From Perca fluviatilis (taxonomy: Eukaryota > Chordata > Actinopteri > Perciformes > Percidae), in NCBI RefSeq assembly GCF_010015445.1, contig NC_053129.1:21615749-21679748 (forward strand): a stretch of DNA of 64,000 bases, read 5' to 3'. Made by a program: the position numbers and the translations under genes. Below the pieces are notes generated by a model. It did no database searches. It saw only the letters and a list, made by a program, of their open reading frames with translations, and was not told where the DNA came from. This document shows positions 47,344 to 60,699 of the stretch, piece after piece. The stretch's first letter is position 1. Every line of letters begins with the position of its first letter.

Positions 47344-50301
47344 ATGGGAAATACGCCGGTTTTTTTTTTTTTGCCAAGATTGTCATTGACATGTCCTTAT
47401 AGATGCTTACAACTATATTATAGTCAGTTATAAAACATGTATTCAATATTTGTATAGTGCTTATAAATGCTAAATAGGTGGATTTAAATTAAAGTGTTAC
47501 CCCAAATGGGGTAAACACGTATTTAGTTTATATCTTTTTGACAGCTGAGCTAATATACCCACCTATCTGATAGTGAGCTCATCTGACACTGTGTTCCAGA
47601 CCTTAGGCATTAAGGCTCATTAAATCAACTCCACTGCTCTTGTCAAATGCCAAGTTGTTCAAATTTTCTATTACTTCATTATTATCCTCCACCTCTGCAG
47701 CAGATACAAATACGTCATCGGAAAAGTCCGTGCCAGTGGAGGCCAAGGCCAGGAGCGGCTTTTCTTGATAATCAAAACACAACATTGGCAGGGATATCTA
47801 CCTTTGACAAGTTTATTGTTTTGGACCTCATTTTCCTCCATGTTAACTTTCCAACACGGTTGCCCCTATTGTTCGAAGAAATGATTTCATCATAATCAGT
47901 AAGGCTAGGTTAATATTTAAATTTCTCTAATATGACTCCAGAACACTCAAAAACATCCCATTATGCCGAATGGCTAGTACTTGTTGCCTGCTCTGGTTGG
48001 GTTGGTTAGGTTAAGCAAGAGGAGTGGGATTGGTTATGGTTAGGGTAAGAATGTCAGGGCGAGCTAATCAGGGATGAGTTCCCTAATGAATATTCATGAG
48101 TCTTCCCCCACCACCCTGCAACAAAAAAGAAAATATTGCATCTGGTTCTGGTGGTTGATTAACGCAGATGGATAGCGCACTGCCATGAGTTCATGAGGAA
48201 AATGTCTGATTACGCAACATTTTAATTGTGATATTTTGTGATTAAATTCTGACTCTTCAACATTCTTCTGTTAGGTAGATGTAGTAGTACAATGTCTTCC
48301 TCTGATGTAGAAGTACCCTGTAAATCAGTAGTAGGCTATACAGTGGAGTTGCATATTAAGTGGTTTGGGGTCCTTCTGTAAGTAATTTTGGAGTACAATT
48401 TAGTTCTGGAAAATGCTACAAGCACCAATACCACAGGCCAAGCAATCGGCCCGTTACAAACAGGCACATTTTGAATGGGCACTGTAGTCTGTTTTAATGT
48501 TAATCTGAGGTCAATAGTTCAAACACCCTTTTTGTTCCCTGTGTAGGCTACCTAGATGCTGCTACCCATGCAACTTGTCATTTTCTTTTCTTTGTTCTTA
48601 TTCTGTAACGGTTGTCCCCCTGTTTATGTGTCTTTTATGTGTTTCATACCTGCTGCACACCCTATCGCCCTGCAGGGACACAAATAAAGTTGAAGTTGAA
48701 GGGAACTATGTGGTTTCCTTGGTTCTGCTCAGATGAAGGGGATAATCACAAGAGAAGATTAAATACGAACCAGGGAATTCAGTTTGAAGGCTTATCAGGC
48801 ACCAAGACACTGCACAGCGGTCTAAAGGTACTCCTTTGAAGAAGGATTTTGCATCTCTGGAAAGTTATCAAGCCAGTATCGTTCTCTCCTCCCTCTGGAG
48901 ACCAACACAGTGGTCTCATTATAATAAATGAGGAGGTTGCCTTTTTTGATGCAGCAGCAATGACTCATGTCTAAGCCAAAGACTGTAATACACTGTTAAA
49001 TTGATGCTAAAACTTTAATTACATAAAGTAATTTGAAGGGATGTTACATCAAATATTGTGCATACAGTAAAACAGCGTGAAGTCAACAGAAAAGGTTAAA
49101 TTGTAAACACACAATAAAAGAAGGCATGACGAGCAGTTGCATAACGTAAAGCAGACATGTCTCTGCATGTGAGCGTGGTATGGAAACGGTTTTGGTTTAT
49201 TATGTCTCTCTCTCTCTCAACTCATTTATTGACCTGAGAAAATCTGACAAGTTGACTTATTCTTTTTTGCCATGTGTTAGATGAAGGTGGAATATGTGCG
49301 TTACTCTGTTGGAATTTATTCCAGTATGTCTCTGGCTATTGAACAGTGCTCCTCAGCTGCTGTGATCCATCAAAGTCAATCAGCCTTGGCCCAACATCAG
49401 CAGGGGGGAAGGGGCAGTTGTTGCAAACAAATATTAGAATTTTTTTAAACCTATTAAAGCATCACAGAGGTAAACCCATCAGAAGGTGTTGGGAAGGTCA
49501 ACTGCTTAAAAGGCGTGCTAAACCTTGTGGCACATTGTATTGACATGTCAAAACTCATCTGGTGCTTCACGCAAGTTAAAACAAATGAGAAGAATTGTTT
49601 GCAAATGCTGTTTCACCACCTCTTGCCTTGAGCTTGGTGACTCAATTTTTTTCTGAGACTTGCATCCATTTCCATGACTCTTTTATACTCACTCCCACCC
49701 TGTCTGACTTTCTGGGGTTGTAAATGTTACACCCTTCTGCCAGTGGCCGAGGAAACAGACAGACATTCAGAGAGCACAACACAGAAACAATCTGGATTTA
49801 CAGGCAGGAGCTTTTGAGCAAAGACGTAACCAGTCTGGTCCTTGTGCTCATGATAGACATTGTTACTTATCATTTAACTGCCATTGGAAAGCACTTCAGG
49901 GACACGATTTATTTATACACAGTGGGACACTAACAGATGTGGAATAAACAGAAACACAAGTACTTCCGTATGTGCAGACAAACGCTGCAATCAAATGAAA
50001 CACAGAACAGTATTGACACAAAAACAATGCAAAAGCACAACATGATTAAACTTGACTCAACGAACAGAAGTGATGCTTGATCCAAACAGCATAGTCGTCC
50101 AATGTCTTAATACATTTTGAAACTAGAGATTGAAGATATGCTTTTTTCTGCTCCCTTCTTGCCCTATTTATTACACCACTAAATCTGTATTTAAAAAAAG
50201 GAAAAGCATCACATCTTGAAAAGCCATCTCATATGAAATGGAAGTCACATGGAACATTTAGAATGCAGTTTCCAAAAGAGGCTTCCAAGGCAATATTTGA
50301 C
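47344..50301. other. intergenic, nothing recognised
   Basis: No gene. Bases 47980-48120 contain GGTTGGGTTGGTTAGG-like text of probable repeat origin, and 48675-48700 a CACAAATAAAGTTGAAGTTG tail of the kind seen at retroposon 3' ends. Confidence 0.4.
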
Positions 50302-51372
50302 TTAAAGAGAACCTATTATGCTTTTCCATATTTTCTGTTATATCTATGTTAAAATGTCGGATTTTCATGTTAAACATGGCCAAAGCTTCAAATAATGAGG
50401 TAAAATGTATTTCAGAAAAATCCGGATGAGCGAAGTCTCAGATTCCTCAATGTTTTGAATGCTCCGTTTTCAACAGGTTTTTTTTCTACTCTTGGCTCTG
50501 TGTAACGTAACTCGAAAATGGGTTGCTATGATTGGTCATCTGCTCCAGGCAGGCTACTGAGGCATTTTTTTAGGCTAATGTTACTGCAGTTTTATTGCCA
50601 CAAGTACTGTAGCTACATGCTAATGCCAGAGAAGCTGTAATCTTGGCTACCAATGTTTTATTTCTCCCCAATTTTGGGTCACATAACTTAGTATTTGGTT
50701 TAAAAGCCTTTATATGTGATTTTTGACGTTAGAAAGTGCTGCTATATTCTATTACTGTCCACTGCTAACTATAGCAGCTGCATGCTAATGGCAGGGAAAC
50801 CTGCAATCTTGGCTGCTATGTCGTTAAACTCTCCCCAATTTCGGGTCACATTACTGCTGAAATATATCCAGTTGGGTAGTATTTGGTTTAAAAGCCTTTA
50901 TAGGTGTTTTTATGGTACAAAGTCCTGCTGTATACTCTGTTGAAGCCACCGAAAAAGCCACCGAAAAACAGCAACAAAAGAAACACTGATACGGAAAGCT
51001 GACCAATCAGAGCAGACTGGGCTTTTTGTCAAAAGTATTTGACTGGAAATGGAATGCTATTCCAGACAACATAAATACCTGTATTTCAAATTTCAATTAA
51101 AACATTATTTAAAAACTAATCAACTATGCAACCACTAACATCCTGCTTTTTTTACTTTTATTTTTTTGTTTTTCAACATGGTGCTGAACAGTCCCTAACA
51201 AATAAAATGAATAAATAAAAAAATAATTTTGTGAGGGGGGGCTTAAAGAGACAGGCACTCCAACAGGGCAGCAGCCATGGGCAGTATGAGAAAAATAAAG
51301 TGTAAACATGTTTTAGTAGAAACACAAAATACAAGTATAAACCTGAAAATGCTATATAAGAGGTCCTCTTTA
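50302..51372. mobile_element. TIR element of about 1.07 kb with internal tandem duplication
   Basis: The left end TTAAAGAGAACCTATTATGC and the right end TATATAAGAGGTCCTCTTTA are imperfect inverted repeats. The left flank is TTAA and the right TTTA. Inside, about 165-base units at 50611 and 50771 are diverged direct repeats. Confidence 0.55.
50611..50945. repeat. two diverged direct repeats of about 165 bp
   Basis: Both units contain, in order, ATGCTAATG, CAATCTTGGCT-like text, CTCCCCAATTT, GGGTCACAT, TAGTATTTGGTTTAAAAGCC and a GCTGTATA-like end. Confidence 0.8.
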
Positions 51373-51849
51373 GTGTTTTATGAATCATGATGGACAGAGC
51401 CAGGAGATGTTGTGAAATAACAGGCCCTGCTCTTCTCAGGCTGATTGGCTGAGTCCCACAGCTCTGGGTGGAAAAGTCACATCACAACAGGAGCTAGTAG
51501 GGCTGGCTGGCTGAGGTAAGACAACGGCCAACAAACGGAAGCTCATTGGAGGAACAAAAGGAGCACAAGAAAGGATGTTTGAGGAGGTTGTGGGTGCAAC
51601 TTTACATGTATTACCATGCAATTTATTGCAGACACTCATGGTCTTTTCGAATACCCTGACTTTTCATCTAGCATCATCATCATTTAGATTTTCTGCCAAG
51701 TATTTTGGCAGCTTTGGTTTATCTATCTAACAGACCTTACAGAAAACATTACAGCCTCACGGAGAGGCTAGACTTATTTTTCTATAAAGCTGAAATTAGG
51801 CTCTTTCAGGTCAGTCATGCCTAAATGAACAGAGTAAGTATTTAATTAC

Positions 51850-51850
<1 letters not shown>

Positions 51851-51911
<61 letters not shown>
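51851..51911. repeat. (CA)n microsatellite
   Basis: CA run preceded by ACCC units. Confidence 0.95.
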
Positions 51912-51914
<3 letters not shown>

Positions 51915-52834
51915 ATACTGTTTGAGACAAAGCTATGTCTATAGCAAGGTCTGTCTAATGCTGCTAATTAGGCATTAAAAGCTGATGTAATGTTGACTTC
52001 TTCCACAGTCAGAGTGTTTCTATTGTGTGGGTGTTTATAAGGAAGTTCCTTGAAAACCCGCTGTAAATATGAAAAGTAATTACTTGTGTGTGTGTCTGCA
52101 TTGCCTACGGACTTCAAGCACATACTGTGTGATATGTATTTTCAATTGTGCTATTTTTTTGTCTGAATCGATAAATATGTGTACACCGTGTTAATTTATT
52201 CATCAAGAGTATGTGTTTGCATGTGTTGAAGCCCTTCATAGTGCCCTGGTTGGTAAAACACTGCGGCAGATGTATGAGGATGAGGTCACTCACGTGCTGC
52301 TTTAAAGACTTACACTGATGCTGAATCACCTCACATGGACGGAGAGCAAAGGGAACAGTGAGTGAAACAGACAGAAAACAGAAAAGGCGTGAGAATGAAT
52401 TACTTGTTTGTTAAATCTGTCCTGCAATAATGAAAGATTGTCGTCAAAGCAGAAGATGTCATCTCGCAGGAAATGAACGATAAGCAAGAAACGTGTCTCT
52501 TAAATAGTGACATTACTTAGCTTGTCTGTTTTGAAACGCACGACTGCTGAGGAGAGGAAGCTCAATCCAGAAAAGAAAAAAGTGGAAGAATGAGAAGAGA
52601 AACCGAGACTGGGAGTAAAATTAACAAGAGGAATCAGTGTAGTCAAGGAGGCTGTATTAAAAGAAGGAATGGCAGTGAGAAAGTGGGTGAGTGTGAAATT
52701 AACTGGGACAGCGGGAAGAATGCTTTGAGGGCTTATTTTACTAAGACTTTCTACCCGACTACTGGTCTGACTGCCAATATTGCATCTGTTTCTGAATACA
52801 GCAGTGACTATGGAAAATCCCCTGGCAGGGAGAA

Positions 52835-52949
<115 letters not shown>

Positions 52950-53891
52950 TCTACAGTTTGATATAACTGACTCTAATTTTGACCTTTGGCCCCAGGCTTG
53001 CCCCTTCATGTCACTTGATTTTATCCAGACCTCATCTCCTGCCATCCTCTCTGGCCTCACATGCCTTTCTCCTTCCTTCCCCACAACGCTTCATGCCACA
53101 TTGGAGGGTTTTAAATTGATCGACCATCAAAGTCTAGACTTTCTTCCCGAGTTTTCTTTGGTTTTTAGTCACCATTTCAAACAGGAATCAGACCACTGAA
53201 GGCCTATGGCAGGTGAAACAAGACAAGAAGAGGAAATGAGACGTATCAGACTGAAAACTCCATTAGATGTCTTCGTGGGATCTTTTCTATTATTTTTTTT
53301 CAAACTCTGTGGACAGGAGGTGAAAAATCTACCATTGCGACATTTTACCTAAAGTCTTTTCTTCTTTTTTCAAAAAAACCTTCTGTCTGTCACTTTTTCC
53401 ATCCTGGTTTCTGCTCCTATTTTTCCATGTGGAGATGTATTTAGACAGACAATGAAATATAACAGACCAAAATGATAAATGGATTCTGATGGATTCTTGC
53501 AAAAATACAGACAACCGTCTCTTCTGTCCAGCATGGTTTCATTATGTATGACATATGAAGTCAGCAGTTTTTAGATTTGAATAGCTTGCTATGATTAGAG
53601 TCCCACTATACATCAATGAGATGATAGTTAACTGTTTTTTCATGAAGACTTTCAGTCATCCAGGACATTGGATCTTAAAGGCAACTGGACCTCATGTTTG
53701 ATCTTGATGTTTCACTAATCACCACTTATCTCATGGTGACGATTTTAGCAACTTACAATGCTATTTTAAAATCGCTTTCCACCTTTTAGGGTTATGCTTA
53801 AAACAAATAATTTAGGCTTAAAATGAATGTTTTTATGACGTGCCTGTGTCCATGTGTCCATTTGCTTTTGAAAGCAAAAGCCACTTCAAAA

Positions 53892-54413
53892 TAGCCTAGA
53901 AATCTAGACGCACCCTAGCGGCAGCAAATGTAATTTGCAGCCAGGGGGTCTAGCAACTCTCCATCGGCTTGCGAGCTGGAAAAGCCAAACTCTAGCCGGG
54001 CCAATCACATTGTGTATAGAGTCGATGGGCGGGCTTAACATAATGACGGCAGAGTTGCGGCGGTTCCGCGTGAATTCCCATATGGTGAATTCCCTGCTAC
54101 TTGAAAACAAAGAAGAATGCTGCTGCTGGTGGCGAACAGCAGTCTTTCGAACCGGCTTTGGCCGCGACTCTGGAAGACTTGGAGTTAAGCTTTTCTTTGA
54201 GAAAAGAACGGCACTGAGTTCGGAGTTTTGCCGACTGGATAGGCAAAAGTTTAATCTATCAACTAGCTCCGCTACCTTCTTCATTGCTGTGGTTGGTTGT
54301 AGCGTGCAGAGGGAATTTGAAAGACAACCGTTTATCCCGCCCCTCGGATTGAGCCCTGCCAATGGTGAGTTCCCAGACCCAACAACTTGATGTGAGTCTG
54401 GCTTGTCAGGCTA
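53892..54413. mobile_element. MITE with 9-bp target duplication
   Basis: The ends TAGCCTAGAAATCTAGAC and GTCTGGCTTGTCAGGCTA are imperfect inverted repeats. ACTTCAAAA flanks the element on both sides (53883-53891 and 54414-54422). A 9-base duplication points to a Mutator-like, or an 8-base plus one hAT-like, integrase. The interior is a known-looking percomorph repeat. The mirrored open frames across it are not genes. Confidence 0.8.
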
Positions 54414-54834
54414 ACTTCAAAAGGCTAGACATGATGAATCGTACAAATGGGAATAACAGCACAAACTTTTCTGACAATCTATTCTTGAAGACGTTCATGA
54501 TGTTGCAATGAATGCAATCGGTTAAAAACAAAAAGTTGTGAGTAATGAAAAAAACATCTATCTTTTCTTAACTCTGAACACCTGGCCAATGGCTGAGTGA
54601 AGTGGACGTTATAGTCGGATTGCCAGCTTAATAAAGTTAAAAAAAGACTTGTATTTAGCGCTTGAAAGAGGAAATATTGAATAATATAATAAGAAATCAC
54701 ACATGTATCATAAGTACAAAGGCCTGTGTGATTACATTTTCAGTTAAGACACTATTTACAGTAAGGATGAACTCATTTTATATTCTTATTTATCCGGCAT
54801 GCACATCTGTCAAAGGGCCTGTTTTCCAGCCAAT

Positions 54835-55275
54835 GTGTTTTAATAATAATAATAATAATAATAATAACTTTTATTTATATAACACCTTTCATGAAACCCA
54901 AGGACACTTTACAGAATTACAGTGGCTATACTAAGGGAGGTTGTAGGCTTTGGTGAACAAGTGTTGTTTCAGGAGTTGTTTTTTTTTAACTGTCCAGGGA
55001 TGTAGCATTTCGAATATCTGCAGGGAGGGTGTTCCAGAGGGATGGGGCTGCAACACTAAAGGCTCTGTCTCCAAAGGTACAGAGTCTGGTGTGGGGAATG
55101 GAGAGCAGGCCAGCGTCTAAGGACCACAGGTTTTGGGGTGGGGTGTATGGATGGAGGAGGTCGGAGAGGTACAGTGGGGCCTGGGCATGGAGGGATTTAT
55201 AAGTGAAAAGGAGGATTTTATATTTGCTGCGGGACTTAATTGGGAGCCTGTGAAGGTGGAGATTCTCCTTCATTC
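54835..55275 (-). mobile_element. 3' fragment of an L2/Maui-like LINE with (TTA)n tail
   Basis: On the - strand the frame reads LLHPYTPPQNLWSLDAGLLS, then FGDRAFSVAAPSLWNTLPAD, the C-terminal signature seen after the reverse transcriptase in fish L2-type LINEs. It is followed by the 3' UTR and an (ATT)n tail at 54840-54868. The copy is 5'-truncated near 55275; reverse transcriptase and endonuclease are absent. Confidence 0.75.
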
Positions 55276-55589
55276 CACCTCCCCAGGAAAAAAAAATAAA
55301 AATGTCTGCTGCTGCTAACACAGCCAGCTTTCCACAGAGACAGCTCAATGTGTTGGCAGAGAGGGAACTGCTAATAGAATGTATGTCTATGTTCTACCTC
55401 ATATGCCTGCATGAACATGCAACTTTGACCTGGATGCCATTAGTTGGAGTTTAAAGCTGAAACGTTACATCGTTTGATCTCAACAGTTACCATTGGAAAT
55501 GTTAAAATATTTTTTTGTCTGTTTGTTAATAGCCACAGGATGTAAACATGTTCTTACAGTTGAATGGGATCAAAACAGCATGTGCATAT

Positions 55590-55938
55590 TTTCACCTACA
55601 AATGTTACAAAATTGAGGATAAATGTCACAAGAAAGCTTACATTTAATACATTTTTTTAAATTTATATTCTGAATATATAACAATACTTTGTTATTAATA
55701 TTATTTACCAGCCTGAACGGTTGATACAAGGCAGGATGGGTCCATGCTTTTATGTTTTTTATGCCAAATTCTGACCTCTGATCTGAATGTTGCAGCAGAA
55801 ATCTTGACTCATCAGACCTGGCAATGTTTTTCCAATCTTCTATTGTCCGATTTTGGAGAGCCCGTGCCAATTGTAACCTCAAGTTTCCTGTTCTTAGCTG
55901 ACAGGATTAGTGGCACCCGGTGCGGTCTTCTGCTTTAA
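55590..55938 (-). pseudogene. Tc1/mariner transposase fragment
   Basis: On the - strand the frame reads LQLARALQNRTIEDWKNIAR, SDESRFLLQHSDQRSEFGIK and then WTHPALYQPFRLV. This matches Tc1-like transposases around the first catalytic Asp (W-SDESRFLLQHSDGR). Upstream the reading is broken (a stop in the CH-SCQLR region) and the DDE remainder is missing, so it is a dead relic. Confidence 0.8.
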
Positions 55939-58900
55939 ACCAGTGTTTTAAATTTTAAAGTGATATTTGACCTCTCCCACCCATTTAGGCTCATGTTCAA
56001 TCCATAGGTTCAATCCAGTCAGTTTTCGGATCCAGAATGCTGCCTTGTTCACACATCATCAAATCTGTTACTCAACCATTTTTTCATCATTCATTTCTTA
56101 GGGTTCAATATGTGTATCTAAGTGATGTCTATAATATTGGAGCCAAACCTACTTCAGGATTCCATGCAGAAACAGATGTACTGTAAACACAAAGAGGTAC
56201 ATGAAAAAAACTATATAATATATATAAACTATATAATATATATAATCTATGCTATAGCTAACCAGGTCTGTTAATATAGATGGACACTAAATTTTATCTT
56301 TCCAAACACATGCCTCAATTTCTGCACAATATTCTCTAGTTTAATGTGTTTAATATCTCAGTAAATCCTTCAGGCGTATGGTAATTAATGGCAATTTTGG
56401 CTATTTCCTGGCTTTCCTAAAAGAGAAACCAAAATTGCCTCTCTTGCTACTGTCGGTCACCTCAGCCACTTTTGTGGATACCTGGAAGAGAAGGAGGAAG
56501 GATGTGTTTATGTGTTGAGGCCACCTGGAGAGACTGATATGATTTTAAATATGGATGTCCCCTCCATTCCAGACAGAGAGTCAAGTCTGATGCATATAAT
56601 ACTCTCTAGTTTTTGGCTACCCTCTTAATACTCATTTCTTTTCAGTCTCTTCAGTCTCTGACATCCTGAGCCAAAGAGGATCTGCTGAGTGCTGACTCTC
56701 AGCAAAAGGATGAAAGAAGACAGCCAAATTTTGACAGAAGAATGTATCCGCTCTCTTGATTGAATCCAGTGGAATAACTGAATCAAAATCCAACAGGCTT
56801 AATTGCCAAGATGAATAATACAGAAATGGAGAGGGCAGCTTCAGAAATTATGGATATGGAAAGTGAAAATACAGGCAAAGGAAATATTACAAACAACAAA
56901 CAAGGTGTCAGGGTTAGTTTTAAAGCTGTTGCTTCAGTTTCACTGATTTGTAAGCCTGTAAAATTATCTATAAACCAATGCAAAAGGTGAGACTTTATTA
57001 GTATAAATATGTGCAATTGTTGTTCATGGATGTTAGGTCTACAGTTTCTGTCATTGTATGAGTTACATTTGGCAGCGAGAAGAGCATTTCACTTTTTTTA
57101 AAAGGAAAGTCTGTGATCTCCGTGTGGATTTGTCAAGCTTGGATCAATCCCACATAAACCTAAATGACCCCAGGCCTGCAGTGATTTATCACACTCTGCT
57201 GCCTAAACGATGTCCACAAGCCTTTAGACCCAGTGACTGTTGCATAACTGAAAAGAATTACCCAGACACAGTCACGCCCTCCTGCTAAAACAATCTTTTC
57301 CTCGCTTTTCTTCACAGCAAAGACTTTCTCAGAGAGAGATTTTCAGGTGTAGAAATGTGAACTCTCAGATGAGACACTACCAGAGGAGTCATAGGGAGCT
57401 GATGAAATATACTGTATACACCTATACTTGATTCAAGCTCTTGAGGATGCTTTTCTGTCTGCCTGATATTTTCAGCAGTCATGATGAATCAATCAGTCTG
57501 TCAGAAAGAGGTATCAAAAGCTTCCAACAAAAAACCCTGCTGCCTCAGACCCACAGAAAGGTCTGGTTGCTGGCTCTCCGCGCCTGGTGGAGAGCTCCCT
57601 CTCCAAAGCACTCAGACTCGGGCTCAGACCCAAACGGGTGCCCCGAATAAAGCTCCGTCACCCTCTCTGCCAGGAACAACGGATGGCGAATGCTGGAAAG
57701 TTTTACCTCCTTAATGTTGACACAACTTTTTCTTATGGCTTTCCAGTCTAAATGGGACAATGACAGCTTGTGTAGAGCAAACAGCACAAGCAGTTCACAT
57801 CAAGGAACAACGTGGGACAGCTTTGCAAGGCGGAGCATAGTCCGGAGCCTAGAAATTAGATGACAAAGCTGCAAGCGATAGGGAGACAGAGGAGGGATTG
57901 AAGACCTATGACAAGTCATATGACAAGTATGCAGAGCTTGGATATTTGCTTGGAGGCTAAGAACAAGTATTTAATCTTTTTCTGCATTTGTGATTGCTGT
58001 ACAGCATGCAATTCCCAACCTTTATTTTTCATCTGATGTGCCATACAGCCCTGTCAGTGCTTTTACACGGTTTCTGTGTTCAAAAACCCAACAAAATGCT
58101 AGCGAGGCATAGAAAATGTCTGAATAAGTGATTTTATTTTTGAAGGTTTTTATGCTTTTCTCTCTCTTGGCCACCCAAAATTTATCTTTGAAATGTGGTA
58201 CATTAACAGAGTTATGCAAGAAGAAAAATAAATCTGTGAGCACCCACTGAGAAAACCATGCCAATAGCTGAGCTCTTGTTTCCCAAAGTGTGTATCTGAG
58301 TGTTTGAAGAAAGAGTCTTCTTTGTTGCATTTGAAAGTTCTTCTAACACACTGACCAAATATGCTAAAACAAGGTACTATTGGATGGACATTCCTTAAAT
58401 CCCTGATGGAGACTAAAAATGGGATAAATGTGTACGTTTCACTTTCACATTTTTGCATGAAAAGAGGTTTTTAGAAAATAGCACTACACAGAGAATCGGG
58501 GAGAAAGAAAGAAAAAAGGACAGATTTTCAGAGAGGGGTTTAACTCAGACACAAAGACAATTTCCCAATGTGTTTCTTTTTTCCCTTTCAGATGTTAAAG
58601 AAACTTTATCCTGAGTGAGTTCCATCTCTTATTTCATGAAGTGTGGAAGAGGGAGAAAAAAATTTGGCACACCCAAACTTTTACAGAGCAAAAGTGGGCC
58701 ACATTAAGACAAACCATCGTCTTATAAATGGGGAGACTTCTGTTTTTAAAGGCTGGCAAAGTCTCCAAAATTAAACGACTCAAGTTTGTCTACTTTATTT
58801 ATGGCTCGGATACATTTGAAGCCATTTATTCCAAAAGCAGGCTGAAATCAGTTACTAGTTTGTCTGTGTTTCCTCAGGCTTTCTGCTGCAGCTGGTTTTT

Positions 58901-58955
58901 GCAACATCAGTAGTATTTTGATATTTAAGTCCCAGAAGGCCTGAAGGTAAGATTT
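55939..58955. other. intergenic, nothing recognised
   Basis: Contains a TATA-rich repeat near 56212-56250. Open frames such as 57441-57714 and 58022-58458 show no conserved features. Confidence 0.45.
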
Positions 58956-59465
58956 AAAGTGTTCATATTATGCTAATTTTCAGGTTCATAATTGTATTTA
59001 GAGGTTACTGTAAATCAGAATAGCTTTACATGGTTTAATTTTCAAAAAGCACCATATTTTTGTTGTACTGCACATTGCTGCATCTCCTCTTTTCACCCTG
59101 TGTGTTGAGCTCTCTGTTTTATCTACAGAGTGAGGCATCACATTTCTGTTCCATCTTTGTTGGGAGTCGCACATGTGCAGTAGCTAGGTAAGCACTGCTA
59201 GCTAATCAGAAGCAGAGCATGAGGGCGTGTCACGCCAGCAGTAGGCGAGCATTATAAAATGTGTTACAAAGTGACGCACGTTCGTCACGGAAGTAAAGGC
59301 TGGACTACAACAGAGCTGTTTGGAGCAGTTTGTGAACAGTGTTTTCTCTGGAAGATGGTAAGTGCCTTTGAGTATTTTCACTTTGGAAGCCTATTACATG
59401 CACAAAAAAGATATATAACAATAAAGGAAAGGGAAAACGCCAAAAAGCATAATATGGGCACTTTA
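58956..59465. mobile_element. 510-bp MITE, TTAAAGTGYYCATATTATG family
   Basis: The left end TAAAGTGTTCATATTATGCT and the right end AGCATAATATGGGCACTTTA are inverted repeats. The interior is a common teleost repeat with an AGTGACGCACGTTCGTCACG palindrome-like core near 59270. The left flank has TTAA and the right TTTA. Confidence 0.75.
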
Positions 59466-60699
59466 GCAATCACTATCCATGCAACAATAGAGTCAAAATA
59501 TAGGTCATAATTCACCGATTAATTTCAAAGTGTAAATCAACTGTAATAACTTAATACAACCGAAAGGGTGCCAATTTCAGTCTCCCAATTGGAGTTTTGT
59601 CTCCATGTGCTTGAACTCAGTGTCCGCTGAAAACCAGTTCACCTCTACATCATGACACCACCTCCAGGAAAAGGGAGAGATCTCTGGAATGTGAAATTCC
59701 CACAGGCAAACTGGTCAGTCCTAATCACTGACAGGAAGAGTGGAGTCACTTAGATGACGGGAGATGAACCAGCTGGAAACCATTGTAAAGTTAAAGTAAA
59801 GCCCTCAATAGTTTTTGGTTTGTTTGTGGAAACCTACTTGTTTTTTTAACATAAAACTCATGAGTTACACACAGTGTACTGCTACTGTGGGTTGTATGGA
59901 TGAAGAGCTCTTTTGAAAGTCTGTCTGAACCAATGCTATGAATATATACTGTAACTCCCATATATTCATCATTGAAATGCACTTGATAATATAGTTTCTG
60001 TGCCAAAAAAAAGGTGCATTCAACTCAATGTGTTGTACAGAGAATCTACAGCAGGAACCCTTAGAAAACACTGCCCTCTTTTGGTAACACTCTAAAGAAG
60101 CAGAGCAGATCATACAGTATAGTCTGATATTTCAGCTCAGACAGACAGATAATCATTTTACAGTACTGGTCACACAGTATGCCTTAGATAGTGTTACATT
60201 TCCTCAAGTTTGCACATCTTGTTCACTAGTGTTGACTTTATCAGTAGGGCTGTGGTTTCTCAGCAAGCACTGTTTTTCTAACTAAAATTGAAATCTGAGT
60301 AGAAAAAAATAAATCTTAAAAAAAGTAGTGGGAAAACAAATGTTGATAACAATCATGTCGCACCATACAAGAGGATAGCTGAGAATTACAGCCAAGGAGA
60401 GCTCTTTGAAGTGGACTGGTTTCTCAATACCTGCCTCACCAAATGCGGTAAAAAATGCTTACGCTTGTCTCTAAAGACTATGTTTTGTTGATTGGAATTC
60501 CATGACTTGTTTAACACCCATTAAGAGTGATCTTCATTGTTATACTGTAGCCTCTGTGCTGGCCACCACTGTGACTACAATCACCATGCTTTTGTCCCTG
60601 TCGCCCTTCTATGACATAACTACTTTTAAAAAGCATCTTAATAGATAATCTATCACAGCACATAGAAAGAAAAGAATGAAGCACCAACCATTCAGCTTG
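59466..60699. other. intergenic between the last MITE and the sod2 transcript end
   Basis: AT-rich; nothing recognised. Confidence 0.45.

Noticed and set aside
53904..54390. Opposed 150-codon open frames
   Set aside because: They lie wholly inside a MITE with TIRs and a target duplication; neither resembles a known protein.
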